Source: a bacterium (GTDB lineage: Bacteria; UBA9089; JASEGY01). From it: a stretch of DNA of 12,910 nt. Position 1 is the stretch's first letter, and each line of letters begins with the position of its first letter. The notes under the pieces are model-generated. The model saw nothing but the letters and a program-made list of their open reading frames with translations. It searched no databases and was not told where the DNA came from. The DNA is taken from assembly GCA_030019105.1 (NCBI GenBank), contig JASEGY010000025.1, positions 5,195 to 18,104 of the forward strand. Direction: 5' to 3'. A program made the position numbers and the translations under genes. Shown piece by piece: positions 1 to 6,784 of this stretch.

Positions 1-173
1 TTATCCTCTACCACTATCCGATGGACATAATCCACCCTCTTTTGAGGAATATTCACCTCTACCTGTCTAAGGCTTTCCAAGGTCTCAAACTCTTTACCAC
101 CAAAGATAATTTCAGCAAACGTCTCTGGATAGTGGTAAGCCAGAATCTTTACACTTTTATCGATTTCTCCCAT
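1..173 (-). CDS. Partial Rpn-like (PD-(D/E)XK) nuclease/transposase-family protein, N-terminal 57 residues
   Basis: Reading right to left, an ATG at 173 opens a frame of 57 codons that runs off the left edge without a stop. A purine-rich GGGAGGG lies 3 bases before the ATG, and the start is only 20 bases after the tssG stop, so the gene is probably co-transcribed with the T6SS genes. The visible protein has a segment near residues 12-24 (AYHYPETFAEIIF) and then VNIPQKRVDYVHRIVVED. This pattern resembles the N-terminus of the Rpn/DUF4351 group, where a basic-Asp motif is followed by an ExQ/ExK motif in a PD-(D/E)XK nuclease fold. The predicted catalytic ExQ would lie beyond the window edge. 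Family assignment rests on this short stretch and is moderate at best. The frame itself is well supported. Confidence 0.55.
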   Translation of the reverse strand, partial: MGEIDKSVKILAYHYPETFAEIIFGGKEFETLESLRQVEVNIPQKRVDYVHRIVVED

Positions 174-193
174 TATCCCTCCCTTTTAGTCAT

Positions 194-1231
194 TCAATGA
201 AATATCACCGGGGCATCATCCTTAAGTCGCTTAGAAGCCAGCCAACTTGTCCAACCAAGCCGGGTGGCCGGTTTTAAGGACGAAAGGCAAGGCAGGGGTA
301 CCTCTTCAGCCTTAAGAATTAACTTAACGTCGAAATCTAATTTGTCTATCAAATAAAATTGAGTGAGCTTGCGAAGAGTCAGCATATCTTCTCCCTCAGG
401 TAAAAATCTGAGGAAGGCCGCCCATCCTATCGGCCCAACACAGATACGGAACTTGCCGTTACGATCGAATACCCGCCGGCCAAGGGTTAGATTAACCTTC
501 ATCTGGCAATTCTTTTGACCAAGGGCATTCCGGTCTTGCTCCCTGATCCTCATCCATCGACTTACACATTGCTCAATACGGACCGGCAGCTCGCCAAAAT
601 AGCCAGCTAAGATAGTTTGAAGGCCTATCGCGGACCGCGGGTGCTGCGTCAGCAGTCCGGCATAGTTCAGGAGCCGGATTGCCGGGAGGCCGGCTTCACC
701 GGCTAAACCCTCCACACTTAATCCAACAAGGGAAAACATCCGCCTGGAGAATTCATCCCTTCCTTCAGGCCCGAATTGAATATGATAACGGTATTTTGAC
801 CAGCAACGGTAAAAGAGCGATAATAACCGGTGATGAAAGATATCCAGAAAATCCCGGACACAAGTGTCATCTAAGTCCTTCCAGAGGATATCTTCGGTGT
901 AAAAACTCGGTAGAGGAGAAACCGTTCCATACAGTCCCAGAAAGGTGGTGGTTATCCTGAACCGGGGGGGATGATCATTCCCGGGGTCAATTTTCTCTAC
1001 CGCGGCTATATCTGAGAAAGGAAAGCTAAGTGAGGCCACCGGACGAAATCGGACCGCTTCTGCGTCCGCCGGGCCTTGATAACCTACCCTGGCCGCTCTG
1101 CGGGCAGAAACCTGGTTTCTAAGGCAATAGCGCTCTAAGAGCTGCACTGCCTGGAAAAAAGAAAAAGAGTGCGCCTTTTCAAGCAAAGTGCGAATTAGAG
1201 GAGGATCTGCTGTCCAAGCCTGGGTGGCCAT
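194..1231 (-). CDS. tssG: Type VI secretion system baseplate subunit TssG (VasB/ImpH family)
   Basis: A 345-residue protein of usual TssG length. Family hallmarks include FSFFQAVQLLER at residues 23-34, the following VRFRP region, FLGLYGTVSPLPSFYTE, and a central aromatic/basic segment (FYRCWSKYRYHIQF). In known T6SSs TssG binds two TssF copies and TssE/TssK to form the cytoplasmic baseplate wedge, on which the sheath and tube assemble under the membrane complex. The ATG at 1231 has a GGAGA 9 bases upstream and lies inside the end of tssF (37-base overlap), which is typical of coupled tssF-tssG pairs. The stop at 194-196 is followed 20 bases later by the nuclease-like gene. No frameshift or missing region is visible, so the gene looks functional. 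Whether a complete T6SS exists cannot be judged from this window. Confidence 0.93.
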   Translation of the reverse strand: MATQAWTADPPLIRTLLEKAHSFSFFQAVQLLERYCLRNQVSARRAARVGYQGPADAEAVRFRPVASLSFPFSDIAAVEKIDPGNDHPPRFRITTTFLGLYGTVSPLPSFYTEDILWKDLDDTCVRDFLDIFHHRLLSLFYRCWSKYRYHIQFGPEGRDEFSRRMFSLVGLSVEGLAGEAGLPAIRLLNYAGLLTQHPRSAIGLQTILAGYFGELPVRIEQCVSRWMRIREQDRNALGQKNCQMKVNLTLGRRVFDRNGKFRICVGPIGWAAFLRFLPEGEDMLTLRKLTQFYLIDKLDFDVKLILKAEEVPLPCLSSLKPATRLGWTSWLASKRLKDDAPVIFH

Positions 1232-2952
1232 TGATAAATCTCTCCATACTTAACACCCTTTACCGTTAATTGAGTAAAGGCGTTAAGAGTAGCGTAAAGG
1301 GCTAAAAATTCATTCAAAACGTGGCTGAAGAGATACATTGCCCCTTCATTGGTAAAGTTGTCTTCCTGCAATCCAATGTTTACGGTGATTCCACGGATCG
1401 GCGCCCCGTGAAATAAGCGATCATCGGAGGATATTTGCACATCGTGGATTCCTTCCAGGAGAAGCTGATTGGCCCGGGCTGCCTGACGGTCGTAGACGGC
1501 TCGGAAATTGTACAGTTCTAAAATGCCGCGCAACGATTCCACACTATTCAGAGAAAGATAATTAAGCGATAAATGTGAGATCAGCCGCCAGTGAAGATTC
1601 CCGGTTAACGGGGGCGGGATGGAAGGAGTTAACCGGGTGATGTTCCTGAATTTCGCAAATTCAGGCGAATTGCTCGTAGGGGCATTGATATCGCCTACCC
1701 GAAGTTGGGTAGGCAGTCGTCGATTAGTACACATCAGATCAAGCGAGATTGTCTCGGTTTCGGGCACAACATTTGAGCCGCCCACGGTGACAAAAGAGAT
1801 GTAACTGTCAGTGCCGTCACCAACTACGGCCGGCCGCAAGCGGGTCTGGTAATAGGCCTCCTGATCATTAGAGGGATTTAAGGTGTGGGCAAAAGAAAAG
1901 AAGGGCTTGTATCCTCGTCTTTCGGCCGTCCCCTGTTTCCATCCGAAAACATCCTCCACCGAATATATCTCGTAATGCTGAATATCAGGCCCTGACGGCC
2001 GAATCCTGTATTCCACTTTATTGTGTTCCACCCGAAGGGGATCGGCCTGATGCGGGAAAAGATTCGCCACCGGCGTGCAATTCAGAAGGATGTTTTCTTT
2101 CCCTACCCGTAATGATCCGTCAAAGGTCCGAGAGAACTCAAAGATGATCTCAAAGGTGTCCGCTGCCTCCAATTCGGCTGCCCGGGTTATCCGGCTGAGA
2201 TCAAAGAACAAGAATCTGGACGGCAAAGTAAAATACTCTTGCAGCAGACGAAATCCAGGGAATGAATTTTGAGGATAAGAGAGCAGCGGCTCTTTTTCAC
2301 TAAAACCAACCGGTTGGAGAGCAGAGAGCGGCAGATTAATCTGCCGGCCGGCTTGATTATCGTGGCTGGATTGAAGCGTGATTTTTCTGACATAGTGAGA
2401 CAGCCATAAATAAAGGGGGTACGTAACTGTTGGATCGCCATGCAGATGGAGCCTGAGTTGGTCCAGTTGCATCTCGGCTAATTGAATATTATTAGAGGCC
2501 TGGAATCGCAGGCGCAGGCGTGAGGGGGTCGCTGTGCTTAACTCTGCTTCCGCCAGAGAAAGCGGGTACATATCCACATCAAAGCAGGTGCGAAAGCGGC
2601 ATCGGGTGCCTTCTACCGGCACTGATTCCATCTCTGTCCCCCGTGTAATGCGCTGTCGTTGGCGAATAGCGCCCGGCTTGGGCTCGAATTCGAGTATGGT
2701 CATTGAAGGAACAGGCCGCAAATAATGGGGCCAGAGCAATCCCATCATGGTATGGGTAAGTTCCGGCAGCTCATCATCCAGCTTTTGTCGAATACGCCCG
2801 GTCAGAAAGGCAAAGCCTTCTAAAAGCCGCTCCACATCCGGATCACTGCCGCGATCAGCAAAGAAATGGGCCGCCTCCGGATGGGCCTTCGAAAACTCCT
2901 GCCCCATTTCACGTAAAAAAGATAATTCGTCTTGATAGTATTTATTAAACAT
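1195..2952 (-). CDS. tssF: Type VI secretion system baseplate subunit TssF (VasA/ImpG family)
   Basis: A 585-residue protein, full length for TssF. The N-terminus carries the family signature YYQDELSFLREMG, followed by HPEAAHFFADRGSDPDVERL and FLTGRIRQKLDDELPELTH. The C-terminal third contains GILELYNFRAVYDRQA and the terminal GVKYGEIYQWPPRLG segment usual in the family. TssF pairs with TssG in the T6SS baseplate wedge. GGAG lies 9 bases upstream of the ATG at 2952. Normally tssF follows tssE or the sheath genes. Here its upstream neighbour is a repeat-rich gene-free stretch and then the 3' end of a decayed defence operon, so the usual preceding tss gene is absent at this place. Expression would need a promoter within or beyond that stretch. 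I saw no convincing one. Confidence 0.94.
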   Translation of the reverse strand: MFNKYYQDELSFLREMGQEFSKAHPEAAHFFADRGSDPDVERLLEGFAFLTGRIRQKLDDELPELTHTMMGLLWPHYLRPVPSMTILEFEPKPGAIRQRQRITRGTEMESVPVEGTRCRFRTCFDVDMYPLSLAEAELSTATPSRLRLRFQASNNIQLAEMQLDQLRLHLHGDPTVTYPLYLWLSHYVRKITLQSSHDNQAGRQINLPLSALQPVGFSEKEPLLSYPQNSFPGFRLLQEYFTLPSRFLFFDLSRITRAAELEAADTFEIIFEFSRTFDGSLRVGKENILLNCTPVANLFPHQADPLRVEHNKVEYRIRPSGPDIQHYEIYSVEDVFGWKQGTAERRGYKPFFSFAHTLNPSNDQEAYYQTRLRPAVVGDGTDSYISFVTVGGSNVVPETETISLDLMCTNRRLPTQLRVGDINAPTSNSPEFAKFRNITRLTPSIPPPLTGNLHWRLISHLSLNYLSLNSVESLRGILELYNFRAVYDRQAARANQLLLEGIHDVQISSDDRLFHGAPIRGITVNIGLQEDNFTNEGAMYLFSHVLNEFLALYATLNAFTQLTVKGVKYGEIYQWPPRLGQQILL

Positions 2953-3045
2953 TTAGGTATGCTCCAATTTGGACTGCTCACTTTGAGGAGATAGCACGTA
3001 CTACTCAGCCGTACAAAAATAGGAACACAGATTTCACAGATTTTT

Positions 3046-3335
3046 CGTATCCTCTTCAAATTTAATGGGTATCTGTTGTAAGTTGTAGGTTGTAGGTTCG
3101 CTGGTGTGACGGTTAACTTACAACCTACAACTTACAACTTACAACCTATAGTATTTAAGAAAAAGATTTTGGGGTTCGTTATCCTTTGGACTTTAGGCTT
3201 TAGCCTTTCATAACTAATGAAATCCTAAAGGATTAACTCCGAAAGCTACATAGTCTATCTTGAATTCACCTACCCCAAAATATTTATCTTAAGAGCTATA
3301 CAACCAGATACACCAATAGATTTGAAGAGGATACG
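3046..3335. repeat. 290-bp element bounded by perfect 16-bp inverted repeats in the 401-bp gene-free stretch 2953-3353
   Basis: CGTATCCTCTTCAAAT at 3046-3061 recurs as its exact reverse complement at 3320-3335. Weaker similarity continues inward (AATGGGTATCTG against the complement of CAGATACACCAAT). Both ends are followed outward by TTTTT on the plus strand (3041-3045 and 3336-3340), which could be a 5-bp target duplication but is low complexity. Inside are a heptamer hairpin (3075-3138), a small palindrome AGGCTTTAGCCT and the imperfect palindrome AATCCTAAAGGATT. No coding frame looks real. The layout fits a MITE-like non-autonomous insertion between the DUF499 stop (3354) and tssF. The remaining bases 2953-3045 hold only the tssF ribosome binding site and an ACAGATTTCACAGATTT stretch of the kind seen as dispersed repeats. 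Confidence 0.6.
3075..3138. repeat. Hairpin built of heptamer repeats (GTTGTAA/GTTGTAG)
   Basis: Positions 3075-3098 are three heptamers plus GTT. Positions 3115-3138 are their reverse complement with one mismatch in 24, giving a 24-bp stem and a 16-base loop. Further heptamers continue to about 3149. The unit resembles the short heptamer satellites known from some bacteria. The array could form a strong cruciform or transcribed hairpin, but it has no U-tract adjacent on the minus strand, so it is not a canonical intrinsic terminator. Confidence 0.75.
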
Positions 3336-3353
3336 TTTTTTACGTTTTTTTAA

Positions 3354-5367
3354 CTACGTCCCCCCCTTCTTCGCCTCATTCAACTCAATTCCCAGTTGTC
3401 TGAAGGCCTCTTCTATCTTATCTTCATAATCCTGTTCGGAGATTGTCCCATCCCTGGCAATGAGTTCTATCTTTAAGGTTTCAAATTTGCTTTGCAGCAG
3501 ATTTATCACTCCCATAATGCTGGCTACTTTGCCTTTAGGCACTTGGAAGTGCAGTTGCACCTTGTCTCTGCTCTTTACTTGAAGGCCAGGCGTATCTTTT
3601 TTTTTCGCCAATTTCGAGTGGAATTTCAGGCTTTGGCTCTGGATATAATAGTTGGACCTCAGGTCTTTCTTCTTTTTTCCTTTGTTCCTGGCACAGTGCT
3701 TCGCTAATTATAACTTCATTTCCAGAGAAGGCAACAGATGCCTGTTCTTTGAAATAACGACAGATTGGTTTGTCGTCTTCCACCTCACCCAGTCCGAAAA
3801 GCCCATTACGCACGCCTTCAGTAATTCCCTCTTCTAAAACTGATTTACTTCTCGGTCTTGTCTCCCCGGGTGTCTTGAGGGATGACTGATAGAGCTGCTC
3901 TGTGAAGACATATTTTTTTTCAGATAGGTATTTCTCTCTGAGGACTAACGGAGCAATTTTTTCCAGAATCTGCCCATCGGAGCGTAATTTTTCATATACT
4001 TCTTGATCAAGCCCTTTCTCCTCACCATAGGTGGGGATTCCTAAATCAGCATCCTTAAGACCTTTCTTGTCAGGGATGGCCATCATTCGATAGAGTCTGC
4101 GGATGGACTCTTTCATGCCATCTTTTGCCTTCTTTAATTCTTTTTTGATTTCTTTTTTCTGGTCATCAGAAAGGTTGAGGCCTTTATCCTGCTCAATATA
4201 CTCATAGGCGATTTTACGCTTTATAGTGTTGGTAAAACCTGATCTTTCAGACTCCAGAGGATAAAGGAAAAAGAGGGTATTACGGCAAACCCGTGGTGTT
4301 TGCCCCTTAGTCATCAGGATACTTTCCATTATCTCTTTGTTTCCTCTCGCAAGGATTGCAAGTTTTAGCTCTTCGGAGTCCGGTATATTCCCTGCATTTT
4401 CCTCCCAAATAAAGACCTTCAATCTTCCACCCTTGATGTTATTTCTTAAAAGCTCCCGTTCCATCTCAACAAGCTCGTTTTCCTTGACATTTTCCATATT
4501 GGTCAAGAGGATTCGGTTTAAATTAGGCTGATTGCTAAAGAAGTATTTCTCGCCTATATTTTGCAGGTAAAAGAGTTTGCCCTTTAACTGCTCAGTAACC
4601 TCTGCCACCACACTGGCCGGATTCTGGGTGGTGGTGGCAGACCGCTTGATCTCGCCCGAGGTTGTGCCACGCTCCTGACCACCAGAGAAGGAGTAGAGAA
4701 ATATGGTGGTGGCTGTTCGACTGCCCAGACCCAATCCCTGATAGGCACGACCCAGCGACATATCTACCTTTTTAGAACCTGCTTCCACATCGGTAACATC
4801 GGCCGCAATAACACTGTTGAACTCAGCTCCAATATACTTTAAAAGTTCCTGCCGGATCTCCTGATTAGCCAGGTCAAAATCTGCCAGACTGATATAAGGT
4901 TTATCCGTTCCTTTTAAGGAATGTATCACCAGTAAAAGGAGTCTGAGTACACCCCGGGTTCTCTGGAAGGTGGGAAAGCTTCCCCAGCGGTGATAGAGGA
5001 CATCCAGCACCTCAGGCATAAAAGGATACGAGTCAAGGAATCTATCCCTGTATTCGCTCGGGAGCAGGCCTGGCGGCAGCACCCCTTCTTTCTCTGCATA
5101 TTCCACAAATCCTGTCACAACCTTTTTGGCGTTATTCTCATCAAGGTCACCAAAGAGCCTCCGCCTTATGATCCTGGTAATCTCATTTTCCTGTACCGGG
5201 GTGTATATCTTCTCAACCCTGCCGGCCACCTTTTGCAATTGCTGGTAAAGGGTTTCCGCCTTTTCATCGTAATGCTCAATGATGCTTGATGGCAAGGTCA
5301 CCATCAGGCAGACCTTTTCTAAGGAGCTTACTGTCTCGGTAAGCTCTTGCATAGAGCCAGTCTTCAA
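3354..5367 (-). pseudogene. DUF499 AAA+ ATPase remnant: N-terminus deleted, 3' end frameshifted
   Basis: The main open frame runs 5367 to 3535 (610 residues). DUF499-like features begin at once: QELTETVSSLEKVCLMVTLPSS (the Walker B-proximal helix and sensor strand), RVEKIYTPVQENEITRIIRRRLF, and later ILLTNMENVKENELVEME and FFLYPLES. Full-length relatives start well over 200 residues earlier, with a Walker A loop and an acidic Walker B. Both are missing. No ribosome binding site precedes the ATGs at 5367 or 5352, and the region before the junction (5343-5351) belongs to another gene. Near the 3' end the frame drifts into an unrelated tail after PEPKPEIPLEI. The genuine C-terminus (TPGLQVKSRDKVQLHFQVP onward, ending 3354) continues in another frame across an A9 tract. 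The intact protein would be an ATP-driven partner of the DUF1156 methyltransferase and helicase. This copy is almost certainly inactive. Confidence 0.85.
3597..3605 (-). other. A9 homopolymer at the DUF499 frameshift
   Basis: On the coding (minus) strand GGCG is followed by nine A and then GATACG. Reading in the upstream frame gives GEKKRYAW and an unrelated tail. Shifting by +1 gives KKDTPGLQVKSRDK and a well-formed C-terminus of about 80 residues. Eight A would keep a single frame. The downstream frame could start at TTG 3611, but that would overlap the upstream frame by 77 bases and begin in mid-domain, so a one-base change is more likely than a separate gene. Confidence 0.75.
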
Positions 5368-5592
5368 GATATGGGGATATCTCTACTAACCTTTTTGCCT
5401 CGTCATCTTTTCTTTTCAGTAATCTGATTGCTTTGGTAAACTTGCTCTGGATATTGTATTCCTTCATCTTTGGGTGTCGGCCGGCCTTAGGGTCTTCGTC
5501 AATGATACCAATAACCGCCTTCTGTTCCTGCTCCACTCTCCCCAAAACTCTTGACCTCCCGAATTCATGCCTTACCTGATTTCCGGAAAATC

Positions 5593-5747
5593 GGGACGGT
5601 TCATTTTCATCGTTTTTCCTGTGATTTCTTCCGGGCAACTTGTAGTCGCAGAGCTTGCTCTGCTAATCCTACTCAAGCAAAGCAAGCTTTGCTACTACAA
5701 ACAGTTATCCACATACCCGCAAGCTTCACACTAAAGTGAACCATTCC
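5593..5747. mobile_element. 155-bp MITE/REP-type insertion in the Toprim-like gene
   Basis: Ends are GGGACGGTTCATTTT (5593-5607) and, as reverse complement, GGAATGGTTCACTTT (5733-5747), matching at 12 of 15. GGAAAATC flanks both sides (5585-5592 and 5748-5755) as an 8-bp target duplication. The direct repeat is 12 bp (TTCCGGAAAATC) if four shared outer bases are counted. Excising 163 bases restores one uninterrupted reading frame for the host gene, which independently proves insertion. It encodes nothing and must have been mobilised by a transposase elsewhere. GGGACGGTTCATTTTC ends are, from memory, common among dispersed repeats in environmental bacterial genomes. Confidence 0.82.
5641..5699. 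repeat. REP-like pair of palindromes inside the 155-bp insertion
   Basis: Two 24-base arms, 5641-5664 and 5676-5699, are inverted copies with three mismatches, starting TGTAGT and ending ACTACA. Each contains its own hairpin with a 7-bp stem and 2-base loop (GCAGAGCTTGCTCTGC at 5648-5663 and GCAAAGCAAGCTTTGC at 5677-5692). This double-hairpin layout is typical of REP/BIME units. The right edge of the window carries a related sequence. Confidence 0.75.
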
Positions 5748-5800
5748 GGAAAATCCTATTCTGTGGACCAGGGCTTTATCCCTGTAGCACTCAACGATAA

Positions 5801-6784
5801 TCATTCTTTCTCCTCTTCGATAAAGGAGTCCAGATTAGCGAATGGATCATAATCCATTAACTCTGATACCTCTTCATTGGTGAGGCATTTGACCTTTGTC
5901 TGATAATCCCTGAAATAGGTGATGAATACATTCACGGACTCTTTTGGTGTCTTCTCAAGAATTGAAAGCAAGAGATATGGATTGTGTGTCGCTATAAAAT
6001 ACTGATTGGTCTCGTCAAATCCGATTTTTTCACCGAGAATCTTTGTGTAATAAGGAAAGGCATGGACCTCCGGTTCTTCAAAGATTAGGGTGGAATCTTT
6101 GTTGGATTCCATCGCAATCTCATAGAATATCATCCTTTGCAATGTATCCGACAATAAAATATACGGATAGTCGAAAATCACATCATCTACTTGCTTCTGA
6201 AATTCAAAGACTCTTTCCATGGGCTTCAATACAGGTCTAAAACCGTAATCCTTAAAGAACCTGACTACTATTTCTCTGAGTCCCTTACGCCCCATTACCA
6301 CTGAAAACATGTTAGCACCGTGGGGCGGCCTAAGGGAAGAAGCATTTTTATCTGGGAATTCGGTCAGCCGCACAAATCTGTAGAATTTTATAAATGAAAA
6401 CTCAGAAGCAAGGGGGGAGGGGCCACTTTCCTGATACTTTCCAGAGTAATCCAATACATCAACATTTCCTCCTCCTCTTTCAAAGCGGAAACTGTCATCT
6501 GCAAATTTTATCTCCATGCCTACTTTGATATTACCCTTAATCTCCATCTTAATTCCAACTGGGTAGTCAAACAACCCATCATAAAAAAGATTCTGCGTAC
6601 CTTGAAATCTAATATATTCTTTAAGTTCTGTATTCCTATATCCACACCAGCTCAACAGACCAAGGGCCTCGAGTATATTCGACTTGCCCGTATTCGGCTC
6701 ACCTATGAACAGGTTTATTCTTCTACAATCAATCTCCAGATCCTTTACCGATTTAAAATTCTTTACTGACAGTTTCTTAATCAT
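5801..6784 (-). CDS. ABC-type AAA ATPase (AAA_15/AAA_21, RecF/OLD-like)
   Basis: 327 residues with a complete ABC ATPase set: N-terminal KNFKSVKDLEI, Walker A GEPNTGKSN at residues 28-36, a mid-region PPHGANMF, a signature-like LLSDTLQRM before Walker B (STLIFEEPE), the D-loop at EVHAF and the H-loop as ATHNP. There is no C-terminal Toprim domain, unlike OLD proteins. The next gene supplies a Toprim-like polypeptide, so the pair resembles a split OLD-type or PARIS-like ATPase-effector pair (inference). Its ATG overlaps the methyltransferase stop by ATGA, and GGGAGG sits 8 bases upstream. It looks intact, and is the only large gene of the operon with no visible lesion. Without its partner it may be silent or be maintained for another reason. 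Confidence 0.85.
   Translation of the reverse strand: MIKKLSVKNFKSVKDLEIDCRRINLFIGEPNTGKSNILEALGLLSWCGYRNTELKEYIRFQGTQNLFYDGLFDYPVGIKMEIKGNIKVGMEIKFADDSFRFERGGGNVDVLDYSGKYQESGPSPLASEFSFIKFYRFVRLTEFPDKNASSLRPPHGANMFSVVMGRKGLREIVVRFFKDYGFRPVLKPMERVFEFQKQVDDVIFDYPYILLSDTLQRMIFYEIAMESNKDSTLIFEEPEVHAFPYYTKILGEKIGFDETNQYFIATHNPYLLLSILEKTPKESVNVFITYFRDYQTKVKCLTNEEVSELMDYDPFANLDSFIEEEKE

Larger units (their letters stand above)
5343..5804 (-). pseudogene. Small Toprim-like protein gene, split by an insertion and 3'-truncated
   Basis: The true start is ATG at 5804, overlapping the AAA ATPase stop by ATGA, with GAGGAG 5 bases upstream. It reads MIIVECYRDKALVHRIGFSG and then enters a 155-bp inserted element and stops. 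Removing that element plus one direct repeat (163 bases) continues in frame as NQVRHEFGRSRVLGRVEQEQ, then KAVIGIIDEDPKAG and ISPYLEDWLYARA. The IVEC glutamate and the IIDED DxD motif match the layout of a Toprim nuclease fold, and similar small proteins pair with ABC-type ATPases. That functional reading is inference. The gene ends abruptly at 5343-5351, where its sequence passes into DUF499 through the shared TGCAAGAGC. The longer visible frame starting at TTG 5638 begins inside the insertion, so its first ~20 residues are not native. Not functional as it stands. Confidence 0.75.

Noticed and set aside
679..960. Plus-strand frame of 93 codons inside tssG
   Set aside because: Antisense to a well-conserved TssG coding region, with no recognisable domain. 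The same holds for the other plus-strand frames under tssF, DUF499, the methyltransferase and the helicase.
2820..3059. Minus-strand frame covering the tssF start and upstream region
   Set aside because: Most of it overlaps tssF in another frame, and its start lies in dispersed-repeat sequence (ACAGATTTCACAGATTT). No TssE-like sequence was found in it.
3075..3149. Possible CRISPR array
   Set aside because: Units are 7 bases with no spacers and half are inverted. This is a heptamer hairpin. The array at 7040-7074 is likewise a simple tandem repeat.
3597..3611. Programmed frameshift in DUF499
   Set aside because: The needed shift is +1 (or -2), which the A9 tract does not favour in the way of the usual -1 slippery sites. 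The gene is already missing its ATPase site, so decay or a homopolymer error is more likely.
3354..3611. Independent 85-codon gene starting at TTG 3611
   Set aside because: It overlaps DUF499 by 77 bases, has no ribosome binding site, and reads as the natural continuation of the DUF499 C-terminus.
5368..5638. 120-codon frame from TTG 5638 as a native gene start
   Set aside because: Its first residues are encoded by the 155-bp inserted element. The genuine start is ATG 5804, upstream of the insertion.
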